Shown piece after piece: positions 37,318 through 47,739 of a DNA stretch of 64,000 nucleotides. The stretch is from positions 4,290,482 through 4,354,481 of the forward strand of contig JAPWDM010000017.1 in the NCBI GenBank assembly GCA_035578155.1, given 5' to 3'. Under the pieces are notes generated by a model. It was not told where the DNA came from and did no database searches. It saw only the letters and a program-made list of their open reading frames with translations. A program made the position numbers and the translations under genes. Positions within the stretch are counted from its first letter, which is position 1; each line of letters opens with the position of its first letter. This DNA comes from Brachynemurus nebulosus. Taxonomy: Eukaryota; Arthropoda; Insecta; Neuroptera; Myrmeleontidae.

Positions 37318-37583
37318 TGAAATATTTTATTTTGATTTTGAATATTTGACGGTCGTAAATATTTAAATTATATTTATTTTGTGAATTACATAAGGGAAAA
37401 CGGTAAAACATAAAATATAAGTTGCAAGTCTATTCCGCGTGTAATCCTGTTCAATAATTTTTACACATCTATCTTTTTTTTTAACAACAGTCAATTTTCC
37501 TACATATATGATCCACAGCACACATAACAAATACAACTATTTATATACATATAATTATATGTGCGTATTGCATGTTACCAACA
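37318..37583 (-). repeat. 3' LTR of copia element (266 bp)
   Basis: On the minus strand the LTR starts TGTTGGTAACATGC and ends ATATTTCA (TG..CA). It matches the other LTR over its full length, with a few substitutions and a shorter T-run in the middle. Confidence 0.9.
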
Positions 37584-37614
37584 CGCCCTCTCAAGACGCA
37601 CATTCCGCCCACAA

Positions 37615-40600
37615 TCATTTTTCAGGAACCACAAGTCCAAGACAATTCAGGCATCTTTCATGGCTATGTCGAGATAGAGGCTTCGTTAAAATATCCGCCA
37701 CCATATGTTCATATGGTACGCGCTCCACGACAAACATTCCAGCATCTACTGAAACACGAACAAAATGATGCTTTATGTCGATATGCTTCGTACGACTATG
37801 AAACATAGGATCATTAGCTAAACATTGCGCCCCACGATTATCTACATAAATTTTAATCTTTTCGATGGATCGTGTAGCTCATATAACCCAATTTCATTTA
37901 ACAGGCTTCGCCAAAAAGTGCAACTGTTTGCTGTTTCTGGGATTTCCAAAAGATAGCCGCACCACTAAACAAAAACACATACCCTGTGTAAGAACGGCGA
38001 TCTAAAGTACATCCACCCCAATCGGCATCTGAACAGCCAAACAAAGGTTTATCAGTCTTGGTATACACTAATTTAATGTCCGCAGTACCAGCGAGATATC
38101 TAAGTACTCTCTTAGCAGCCCGCCAATGACATTTACCAGGTTTGCTAGTAAATTGCGCTAATCTTGAAACAGTATTAGCAATGTCAGGACGCGTGGTAAC
38201 GGACAAATACATAAGAGATCCAGTCAACTCACGGTACGGTTATTTTTCTTGTGAATCGATATCATCAGCATTATTAAAACGCACATTAACTTCGGCAGGA
38301 TTGCATTCACTCATGCCATATTGCTTGAGCAATCCCAAAATGTAACCAGTACTGAACAATTCAATTTGTTCATCCACTTGATTAATTTCTAGACCCAAGA
38401 TATGCACACACATGCACATACACGAGTACAAGCAGAAAACCTCTACTATCATAAAACAAACAAGGTTCATTCTTAGCAGATTTTAAACCGATACTAAGAA
38501 ATTTTTCATGGAGTCTCAAATACCACTGACGACCTGCTTGTCGCAATCCATACAATGCCTTTTTCAATCTACATAAATTTCCTCCATTATGAAGATCCTT
38601 CAGCACTTTCTTGGATCGAGCTCCAATTTCAGAATTTGTATGTTGTTTTGACGAAATTCTCTGCAACATTTCAACTAACATATCAGGTATTTTCATATAA
38701 ACTTCTTCGTTTAATACACCATTAAGATACGCGGTTACTACATCAAACTGCCAAATCTTCAGCTGAAATTGAATCGCAAGAGCCAACATTAAACGTAAAG
38801 TATCTAATCTTGCTACTGGAGCAAAGTCCTATGATAGTCGGTACCGTATCTTTGACTGTAGCCCTTTGCGACCAATCTAGCTTTACGACGTATTATTTCA
38901 CCATCAATACCATACTTATTCGTAAGAACTAGTCGACATCCGACAGTATTTGGACTGCCATTCTTCTTAACAATTTCCCAAGTATCGTTTTTAATAAGAC
39001 TTTCCATTTCAGACTCAATAGCTTGTTTTCACTCATCACTGGCTTCTCCATTCAGAGCATCTTCCACACTGACTTCGGCTACACAAGCAGTGATTTCATT
39101 AATCGCGTCACAATCATTCTCATGATTTAAATTAGTTTCATTTTTTACTTCCGGTATTGACTCAATATTTAAATGAAACTGTTTCCTAGGACGCCCTCTG
39201 AACCCTGTACGTATCAATTTAGGCCTTCCGGGTGCCTTCTTTGTTTCTTTAATTTTTGGGATTAAAACATCATGAGTTTCACCATCTGTCGGACGAGTAT
39301 GTTCAAATTCAACATATCTATCCTCATCTGACATTAACAACTCATTAACTAACTGTGCATTATTCGAAGCTTTCAGAGTCTCTCGAAATTGAATATAGCG
39401 TGTATGTATAACTTGTCGCCTTGATGGTATCCAAACACGATATCCCTTTCTATCACGAGGATACTCAACAAACACGCCTTCAATAGCTCTTTCCGCAAGT
39501 TTATCCTTTTGAGGATCCTTGTTTAGAACAAGCACTCTCGATCCAAATGTTTGCATATAATTTAATTTTAATTTACTTCCAGTCCATTTTTCGAAGGGAA
39601 TGCACCCACGTAGGATACTCGTAGGACTTCTATTCCGGATGTAACAAGCTGTGGCGACAGCTTCCGCCCAAAAAGATGGCGCTAAACCTGATTGTATCAA
39701 TAAAAATCTAGTCATATCCAACAAGGTACGATTCATCCGCTCCGCCACTCCATTTTGCTGAGGAGTGTGAGGTATTGTTAACCGTCTCTCAATTCCTTGT
39801 TCTGCCAGATATTTATTAAATTCTTCATTACAGTACTCGCGACCATTGTCCGATCGTAAAAATTTGATTTTCTTTTCAGTTTGCTTTTCAGCCATTTGCT
39901 TATAAAGTTTAAACGCGTCAAACACTCCGGATTTTTGGCGTAGAAAGTAAACTTTACACCATCTCCTGCTGTCATCAATAAACGTAACATAGTATTTAGC
40001 ACGACCCATAGATTCTGTCCTAAAGGGGCCTACAACATCTGAGAGTACAATTTTTAATATTTCATTGCACCGCTCACGAAATTTTGAAAAACTCTGAGCA
40101 GTCATCTTTCCTTTTAAACAGATGTCACACTGTTCAACATCTTTTAAATCAATCTTCTTAACCGTTGCCTCACTATTTTTTATCGAATAGCTTTCTATCC
40201 CGGGAATCAATTTATTAGAGATTAATCTCATTAAATCCTTGCTGTTCAAGTAACCTAGTCGCTCATGCCACTTCAGCAATTCAGAAGATTGTACAACTGC
40301 CTCCGCACATTCGTTGGCAACATTTTCACGAATGTAACATAAGTCGCCTCGGCGCTCGGCAATAGGAAACATTTTACCACGCCCATCTTGCACATAAGCA
40401 TAATTTTTTTCGAAAAACTACTTCATGTCTCTTATCCGTTATCTTAGCGACTGAAATCAGATTTGTTCTCAAATCCGGGACATATAAGGTATCTTTAAAT
40501 TCCATTAATCGGCGACTTCCATCAGTATCTGGAACTGACAAATGAACGACACCTTTTGCTATAACATCAGTGGGTGCATCACTTACTAAATTTAATCTTG

Positions 40601-40835
40601 TTTTCACAGATTCATCCATAGACTCGAAAAGTGCTTTATCTCCACATAAATGTGCAGTGCATCCACTATCCAAAAGCCATCCTTTATTTAATTTCCTTGT
40701 TGAAATATTAAATAAACTTTCAGTTACATTGTGATCAGCTACATAAGATACGTCCACTTTACTTGCAGACTGACTGGCTTTTCCATGGGTATCTTGACTT
40801 TTCTTTAGAGGACAAAAAGTTGCTTTATGACCCAT
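37615..40835 (-). pseudogene. copia pol (protease-integrase-RT-RNase H), frameshifted and deleted
   Basis: From 40835 downward the frame gives the zinc knuckle GHKATFC and the protease motif LLDSGCTAHLCGD. After a frame break the integrase (40393-39029, 454 codons) has a GAG-pre domain WHERLGYLN with the second zinc His changed to Tyr, CDICLKGK, and the DD35E residues D119 (LSDVVGPF), D182 (LRSDNGREY) and E218 (NGVAERMN). RT follows: TNKYGIDGEIIRRKARLVAKGYSQ (in two parts) near 38880, then a new frame with FDVVTAYLNGVL near 38730 and LKKALYGLRQAGRQW near 38540. The YVDD box is destroyed: LVYV runs into a GTGCATGT-like tract and resumes at LGLEINQVDEQ. RNase H (38227-37898) and the terminal HFVR..VADILTKPLS block (37806-37615) are in further frames. 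The element cannot reverse transcribe. Confidence 0.92.
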
Positions 40836-41410
40836 CGCACCACATTTAAAGCATCTAATGTTCTGCTCCCCGAGAATTTTCTGTTTCTCTTCTTAGTAGA
40901 ACCCTGATTTGTTCTACCATTATTAGCAGCCATAGCCATTACCACATTTGAAGATTGCTTCCGTGCTTCAGTTTCCTCAATAATTTTAACTTTCAAAATT
41001 TCAGCACTAGGTAACTCATCCCTAGACTCGATGTGATCCTTTACATCTCCACCATCTTCTAATCGCTGAAGCATTAATTGCTTAAGTAATGTGGCCTTTC
41101 GTGCCGGCCCTTTTGAGGCGTAAATTGACTCTGGTTTGAGCCATACTTCACGTGAAGTCTCACATCCCTGAATTTGTTTGAGTTCTGATGGTTGAATTGA
41201 CAATATGAGGTCAGCTTTGGCCTTCTTATCTTGTTTCAACCACTGTTCCTTAACTTTTACATCCGTATCGGCACCTTGCATCGATTTCATTCTATTTATT
41301 TATTCCCATAAATCATTTTTCGTTAGCAGAGCCTCCACCTGCATACTCCATGTATCATAATTATTTTTGGATAAGAGCTTAATACGAGAAACGTTTGAAT
41401 TTGTAGCCAT
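40805..41410 (-). pseudogene. copia gag, interrupted
   Basis: The ATG at 41410 (minus strand) gives MATNSNVSRIKLLSKNNYDT with W-S-M-Q-V-E-A-L-L next, the usual start of copia Gag (KL-x-G-x-NY-x-TW). A TAA stop follows the conserved LW-E after 35 residues. The frame then continues from MKSMQGADTDVKV to about 40805 with KADLILSIQPSELKQIQGC and LLKQLMLQRLEDGGDVKDHI. The CX2CX4HX4C knuckle CFKCGAMGHKATFC (about 40808-40850) lies in the frame of the next segment, so at least one stop and one frameshift break it. Gag would form the virus-like particle and bind RNA; this copy cannot. Confidence 0.88.
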
Positions 41411-41492
41411 TTTTCACGAATTTGAACGAAAAACGAATATAACCATGAATCACAACCGAATAAAACGAACGTTAACTGGGCCGATAACCTAT

Positions 41493-41769
41493 TGAAATAT
41501 CTTGTTTTGATTTTGAATATTTGACGGTTGTAAATATTTAAATTATATTTATTTTGTGAATTACATAAAGGAAAACGGTAAAACATAAAATATAAGTTGC
41601 AAGTCTATTCCGCGTGTAATCCTGTTCAATAATTTTTACACATCTGTTTTATTTATTTTTTTTTTTTTTTAAAAACAGTCAATTTTCCTACATATATGAT
41701 CCACAGCACACATAACTAATACAACTATTTATATACATAATTATATGTGCGTATTGCATATTATCAACA
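41493..41769 (-). repeat. 5' LTR of copia element (277 bp)
   Basis: Matches the LTR at 37318-37583 with an expanded T-run near 41650. It would drive transcription to the left, although the promoter itself was not resolved. Confidence 0.9.
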
Positions 41770-42341
41770 CAATTATTCCATCACTTATGATTAGGGGATA
41801 ATTTGGAAATAGGTACTACTTACTACTTTAAATTATTCGAAAACGGTATTATTTATTCAAATGTAACAAGTATACCTTTTTGCGTGGAATTGTCTGAGGA
41901 ATCATATTATTAAGGGGAGGTTTACTTGAGAGTCGTTAAAAAAATCGATTTTTTTTGCAGAAATTGGTAGCTCATTGTGTGTAGAATATATTCCCAAAAT
42001 GATTTTGCTGAAAGTAATTTAAGGGAAGGTTTACTTGAGATTTGATAAAAAAAAAATCGATTTTTTTTTTGCCGAAATTGATAGCAAATTATGTGTAGAT
42101 TATGTTCCCAAAGTGATTTTACTGAAAATAATTTAAAAACAAGGTTCTTGCACATTAACAGAATCCAGCTTTCTATAAAAAAAAATTCAAAAAACGTAGT
42201 TCACGCATAATGCGAATTAAATATAAAATTTTGAAAATACGTTTCTTTATATATATTTTATAATATCTCGGAACTACATTTTTGGAACTGGCGGACACGA
42301 TAACTCAAAAACTATTCAATGGATCCTTTTTTTAATTTTTT

Positions 42342-43566
42342 ACAGTGGCCATCCAATGGTACGTACTCCGATTTTACGTAGTGACGTCAGCGATTTAGTG
42401 GGGTTCTCCTCTCACAGATATGTTGTTGTTTGTCTGTGTTGGTGAAAATTTATGTACCAAGCCCGAGTCAGGGTCGTAGGTAATATTGTCTGAGGGTCTT
42501 GTAGCCTTTAAAAATTTTAAAATTTCACTGAAGATATATATGCACATATTCTGTATACGTAATATACAAAATGCAAATGCAAAATGAGTAACGTAAAATT
42601 CTAGAATATTCTAATCACCAACTAGCAGAGATATCATAAAACAAACTTCACCGTTGAATTGGTCATTAAAAATGAGATTAAACGGTGTAGTTTGACAAAA
42701 ATTCTAGAATGTTCTATTTGTCAACTAGCAAAGATATTGAAAAATCAATTGTACCATTTAATTATCCATTGAAAAAGAGGTCAAATTACACATTTTGACA
42801 AATGTTCTGGAATATTCTATTCGTCAACTAGCAAAGATATTCAAAAACAAACGTCGCCATTGAATTGAGTACCAAAAAAGAAACCAAATAACATATTTTG
42901 AGAAATGTTCTAGAATATTCTATTTGTCAGCTAACAAAGATATTGGAAAATCTACTGCACCACTTAATTGTCCAACCGAAATTAAACTAATGTAAACCAA
43001 ATGTCCGATTTTGACAAACAATTTTTGCTATCTGACGAATAGAATATTCTAAAACATTTATAAAAATGTGATATTCCGTCTTTTATTCGATGACCAATTA
43101 AATTGTACAATAGATTTTTCGATATCTTTGTTAGTTGACGAATAGAACATTCTAGAATTTTTGTCAAAATGCGCTGCTTAATCTAATTTTTAGTGCGCAA
43201 TTCAATAGTGAAGTTTGTTTTTTGGTATATTTGCCAGTTCACGAGTAGAATATTCTAGAATTTTTGTCAGCTTCCGCTATTTGGCGTCTTTTACGCTGAT
43301 GAATGCGATAGTGAAGTTGATTTTTGGACAGTTTTCTAAAAGTTGTCACTCATATTCATTAGTATAACATTCGATTTCCTTTGTCTACACAACCGAATTT
43401 TAAGTGTAAATTGTCTCTTAAGATAATATTGTTTTAAATAAATTCAGATAAATAATATTTACCAACCCCCCAAAACAAAAGTTTACCGACGCCCCTGATC
43501 TTCCGATTTTACGTACTTCCCCTTAAATTTGCACCGACCACTACGTAAAATTGGATTTGTGGTGTA
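42342..43566. mobile_element. Nested element carrying a 103-bp HSE array
   Basis: This segment is missing from copy 1 of the host MITE at 13240-13255, so it is an insertion. One end has GATTTTACGTAGTG and the other CACTACGTAAAATTGGATTT, which are inverted relative to each other. A partial copy occurs at 15815-15960. No coding frame is convincing. The interior is dominated by the array described separately. Confidence 0.7.
42599..43260. promoter_or_regulatory. Seven heat-shock-element-like motifs at 103-bp spacing
   Basis: Four direct units carry TTCnnGAAnnTTC at 42599, 42702, 42805 and 42908. Three inverted units carry GAAnnTTC at 43042 (third triplet decayed) and GAAnnTTCnnGAA at 43145 and 43248. 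Spacing is 103 bp in both sets. Three alternating nGAAn triplets are the consensus binding site of heat shock factor. Binding is inferred from motif only. Confidence 0.7.
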
Positions 43567-44633
43567 TTTTAAAGATAATTCAATATTCTTCGGCACCTCT
43601 ACCTAAGTTCGATACACTTTCAATATTTTTTTTATTTTCAAGTTTACTTTAAAGAGCGAAAAATAAGGTAAAAATCGTAATCAAAAGTTCAAACATCCGC
43701 CATTTTTTTTCAGCAATTTATTGATATTATAGGTATAGTGGTGCCGGTACTCTTCATATATTTTATAAATCTTTTTTGTTTTTTAATTTCGGTGGTTTAT
43801 TATCGGCGCTAGGATGTCCGCCAACAAGGCATTGGATTTTCGGATCGTCACACTGCAGTATCTATAAAATGGACAATTTTTCATATTTTTCCTTGATATT
43901 TGTATAGTTTAATACTTAATAAATATGTGTACAAAATTTGAAATTGATATTTACTTCCGTTCTTGAGAAAAAAATTCTAGAAAAATACATAATTTTTAAG
44001 GACTCTCGAGTAAACGTCCCCTTAAGAAATTTGCTTACAAGGAGAGGTTCCGGCCTGGGAAATTCACTTTTGGACGAAACTTGGAATATTAATAGAATAC
44101 CTTTAGAGTGTGAACATAATAAAATAGTACAACGCACTAGCCAGCCTTTCTCAAAAAAATGCCCTTAAAATTTTAAAATTTTTTTTAATGCTTTTTATGC
44201 GAATTTAATATGATCTAAGTAGATAGGCTATGAGAGAGCTGGAGCACCGCAAAACTAAGCAACTTGAATCCTTTTGCCAATGTTTGAAATCGTGTAACTT
44301 TACGGTACTAGACATTCCGAACTGATGAGTCATCAAACTGTATCGATGTGCAAACCTTAACCTTTGACCCGGCACGTACTGAGTACATGTATTTAAAATT
44401 TGTTGTTGACATTTGACCACAACACTCGCTCTTACTGTTGGCCTTGAAATTCCAAACACATGAGTCATCACCAGCAACCAAATTAATTTATGTTAACCCA
44501 TTATGCGTCACCATAATTTAGTTATTACCCGCCATAGTTTTTGAATGCAAACCTAACGCATGCGCAGACTGAATTTTAGTATACGACGCATGCGCAGACT
44601 GAATTTTAGGTTACAAATTGATAAATGGGGTAC

Positions 44634-45060
44634 ACTACCACGTCAAAAACGTGGGGTTACCCTAACTCGGGGGTGGCCCCAAACTTTTGACACCGTACTG
44701 TACTTAAATTTTTGGTACACTGCCGTGTCAAAAGTGCGGGCCCCCTGGGCAAAAAGTTGTCCGATCACTTTTTGAAGCGTACTGTACGTGCAAACCTTGA
44801 CCTCAACACGCGCTTGCTTTAATTGCATCATCTTAAACGAACTACCGCGTCAAAAATGTGGGATTACCCTAACCCAAGGGGTGGCCCTAAACTTTTGACA
44901 CCGTACTGTACTTAAATTTTTGGTACACTGCCGTGTCAAAAGTGCGGACCCCCCTGACCAAAAAGGTATCCGATCACTTTTTGAAGTATACTGTGCTTAT
45001 TACGTGTAAACCTTGAACCTCACTTAATTGCGTCATCTTAAACGAAAATTGGGAGGCCGC
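44634..45060. repeat. 207-bp tandem repeats of the left arm (TACTGTAC motif)
   Basis: Two copies (from about 44634 and 44841) carry CCGTACTGTACTTAAATTTT, GGTACACTGCCGTGTCAAAA and a GATCACTTTTTGAAG block. The same array is mirrored in the right arm at about 52850-53280. Open frames at 44560-44831 are readings of this repeat. Confidence 0.8.
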
Positions 45061-45565
45061 TAAATTTTGTGGGGGCACTGTACCAAGCGCTAAATTTTAA
45101 AATCAGACTCCGGGGTCCAGATTTCTGACCGCTACTGTACTGTAAATCGAGTGTCTACTGTACTTTTCAACAAGTTTACGCCTGTTTTCAGCAAAGTCAG
45201 CACTTTTTTAATTTGTTTATTTATATAAGTTTTAATTTAAAGAAATGTTTATTTAAGATTTTGATGACTCAGCAATTTCTTTGTTTGATTTCAAATACGA
45301 AATAGTTTTCTTGGAATTTTTAATTTATGGCCTGATTGTTGAATTATAATTATAGTATGATTCATACAAGCGGGGATTTTTGTTTGTTTATTTATATAAT
45401 AATTTTGGATCATGTAATAATTTTAAAATTGTTTATTTAAGATTGGAAGATCGCTAAATTTTGTGGGGGCACCGTACCAAGCGCTAGCCGCAATCACGAC
45501 TTCAGACTCCAGACTCCAGAGCCCAGATTTCTGACCGCTACTGTACTGCCGGAAATTTGGGTGTC
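45060..45565. repeat. Dispersed pair of GTGGGGGCACYGTACCAAGCG blocks (left arm)
   Basis: Blocks at 45060-45150 and 45453-45565 both run from GCTAAATTTTGTGGGGGCAC to CAGATTTCTGACCGCTACTG. The mirrored pair in the right arm lies at about 52330-52440 and 52745-52850. Confidence 0.75.
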
Positions 45566-46383
45566 AATTCTACTGCGTAATATTTTTATATATAATTAAC
45601 CTTGAAAAACTTATTAGCTTTAGAATTTTATCAGCTTAAAATAAGTTTGTTTTAGCTGAATGTTTATTTTAACAGACCTTGAAAGCACATTGTAAAACAT
45701 TATTTAAGAATTTTAGTATAACACAGAACTATTCACCGCATAATTTATAAATCAAATGAAAATTATATTAATACCTACACACCTGTATATTATGTATAAA
45801 CCCTGTATATTAATAATAATATGTAGTATTCTATTTCTAATTTACGATTAGACGGAATCTAATTATAAAATAATTTATAAATATTGCAAAAATTTGTTTA
45901 ATCAGCAAAATCAATGTATATCATTTTAATACTGATACATATTTATATTACGGTATAATAGTATTGTATTTATTCATATTTTAAACAGAATAAAAGTTCA
46001 ATTTTCGGTTTTAAATTACTATAAACACGTTGCTTAATATAAAAATGATAACAGCATTTAGTTTGCTAAATTTTTATAGATTAGTATCTATATTAGAGAA
46101 TTCACATGTAAAATCATGTATATAACGGGAGTATATTTAATATTTTTAATGAATGTTTTCTTATACAGGGTGTATCATGAAATATGCTTTTCAATTAGAA
46201 TAATAAATTTCATAAGATTTTTGTCAATACTTCTATAGGTTAACGAAAGTAACTTCTTGCTTTAAAAAATAGGGGAATTTAGGGTAATAATTAAATAAAA
46301 CGCACATAATTTTTTTTTTTAATTTTATTTATAGAATATGTATACAGAAATTAAATTGCTTAAATCTATATATTACATAAAAT
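45566..46383. other. AT-rich part of left arm
   Basis: No gene; matched base for base, with few changes, by 51517-52330 of the right arm. It should contain the 3' end of the DIQGY gene transcript; the complementary strand shows AATAAA near 46327. Confidence 0.6.
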
Positions 46384-46858
46384 CTACTTATTTTCCATAT
46401 AAAAATTTTTTAAAAGAATACAATTTTCTAAAGAACAAATTTTGTCAGAATGAAGCATACAACGTCTTGAATAATATTCATCTCGCAGATGGGAAATCTT
46501 CGGTACATCAAATATTTCCTCCAAATTCAAAATCCACGGCTGGTTTTCGGTACCATCAAACAAATTTGAAATCCATTTCTTCTTTTCACCGCCCTTGAAA
46601 CTTCTTTAATATAGGTTTCAATATGGAATGAAGTTTTTTGTACGGAATAAATCCATATGACCAAGGTATCCCATGCCAATTTCGGCAAAGCCAACGTAGA
46701 GCCACCCGTTCATATTTCTTCGGCAACTCGTTGAAATCAAACGGTGCGTCGAATATAAGATGTAATATTTCATCCGAATTTTCCGCAACGATACCAACTT
46801 CTTTAAAATAAAATTGGTTGTTAGCTCCTTGATAGCCTTGTATGTCAAGAAACGCCAT
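46384..46858 (-). pseudogene. DIQGY-family gene, left copy (frameshifted, longer C-terminus)
   Basis: From the ATG at 46858 the minus strand encodes 90 residues starting MAFLDIQGYQGANNQFYFKE, then after a stretch rich in Trp (RWLCRNWHG, WSYGFIPYKKLHSI) stops at 46586. A +1 shift near 46590 opens a second frame, GGEKKKWISNLFDGTENQPW followed by a Cys/His-rich end (CMLH, ICSLENC), stopping with TAG at 46384. The motif order D-I-Q-G-x, K-E, HG..W..G.IPY, KG.EK..W and a terminal Cys/His cluster reads like a family of small arthropod proteins I have the impression of having seen in virus-like mobile elements; function unknown. An RNase H-like fold is only a guess. A TATA-like TTTATATAAAA lies upstream (46904-46915). 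Total about 157 residues if the shift is bridged. Confidence 0.6.
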
Positions 46859-47017
46859 TTTTTATCGCCGCCGTAGAAGTGAATTTACTCACACAATCCA
46901 CAACTTTATATAAAATAATTAAAATTGGTGAGGATAGTTAATTTGTGGGATGTATCCGAAAAAGGATACTAATAGCTATTGCTAGTTGACCATCAAATTA
47001 CAAACTGTTAATAATAT

Positions 47018-47194
47018 TTAGCACATTGGTGCGTACCATGTTCTTTTCACTTTAAGACCTAGTGATTTAAGGAATGCTAAATTTTCGGGTGAAATGTGTT
47101 GTCGCTTAAAAGTTTTACGTTTAATGATCTTAGGTTTCGAAAGTCCTTTGCTAGGTTGTTTAGCGTTGGACTGCTCTGAATTGTATATTATCAT
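47018..47194 (-). CDS. 58-residue basic orphan protein, left copy
   Basis: The ORF runs from ATG 47194 to TAA 47018 and starts MIIYNSEQSNAKQPSKG. It is strongly basic in the middle (KPKIIKRKTFKRQ, a possible nuclear or nucleic-acid-binding segment) and ends FLKSLGLKVKRTWYAPMC. An intact copy with the same start, stop and length lies in the other arm (50706-50882), and it points toward the DIQGY gene in each arm, about 160 bp upstream of it. Its ATG lies 9 bp from the start of an ORF running the other way into the minisatellite. I recognise no domain. Small size and lack of external comparison limit confidence. Confidence 0.5.
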   Translation of the reverse strand: MIIYNSEQSNAKQPSKGLSKPKIIKRKTFKRQHISPENLAFLKSLGLKVKRTWYAPMC

Positions 47195-47202
47195 GGTTCG
47201 AA

Positions 47203-47739
47203 ATGCAATTGTTTTACCACGAAATTGTTTTTTTCAGCGAAAGTAATGTTAACTCTTTGACAACCACCGGTAAATTGACAATATTTTGTGTAAGTTTAAC
47301 TAATTTATACCCTTTAACCATGATAATGTGTGTGAGCCCTTTAACCATGATAAGGTGTATGAGCTCTTTAACCATGATAAGGTGTATGAGTCACTCCGGG
47401 GGCAAAATAAGTCACTCCGGGGGCAAAATGAGTCACTCCGGCAGCAAAATGAGTCACTCCGGGAGTAATATGAGTCATTCCGGGAGCAAATGAGTCAATC
47501 CGGGAGCAAAATGAGTCACTCCGGGAGCAAGATGAGTAACTCCGGGAGCAAAATGAGTCACTCCGGGGGCAAAATGAGTCACTCCGGGGAGCAAAATGAG
47601 TTTCTCTGGAAGCAAAATGAGTCACTTCGGGAGCGAAATGAGTCACTCCGGGAGCAAAATCAGTCACTTCGAGAGCAAAATGAGTCATTCGTTGGAGTCA
47701 AATGAGTAGCCCGGTGAAGTAAATGAGCTAAGTATATAT
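47203..47739. repeat. 21-bp minisatellite of left arm (about 15 units)
   Basis: Units of the type CAAAATGAGTCACTCCGGGAG run from about 47390 to 47700 after three 27-bp repeats (TTTAACCATGATAAGGTGTATGAG-like, 47318-47395). About 11 of 15 units contain TGAGTCA. A plus-strand frame from 47203 reads into the array but breaks at about 47493. Other frames over it (47368-47848) are repeat artefacts. Confidence 0.85.

Larger units (their letters stand above)
37318..41769 (-). mobile_element. Ty1/copia LTR retrotransposon (about 4.45 kb)
   Basis: Two LTRs (37318-37583 and 41493-41769) bound decayed gag and pol on the minus strand in copia order: gag, zinc knuckle, protease, integrase, reverse transcriptase, RNase H. 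Next to the 5' LTR the minus strand reads GGTTATCGGCCCAG, close to the copia primer-binding site for an initiator-Met tRNA fragment. Next to the 3' LTR a purine tract TTGAGAGGGCG precedes TGTTGG. No clear 5-bp target duplication survives. Confidence 0.93.
41914..44021. mobile_element. TTAA-bounded MITE (copy 2) with a nested element
   Basis: Same family as 12816-13706: left end GGGGAGGTTTACTTGAGAGT, right end ACTCTCGAGTAAACGTCCCC, flanked by TTAA at 41910-41913 and 44022-44025. It is 2.1 kb because a 1.2-kb element (42342-43566) sits inside it; copy 1 supplies the uninterrupted sequence. Its right TTAA touches the start of the large palindrome. Confidence 0.85.

Noticed and set aside
47390..47700. 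CRISPR-like array
   Set aside because: Units are contiguous 21-bp repeats without unique spacers, and the genome is eukaryotic.
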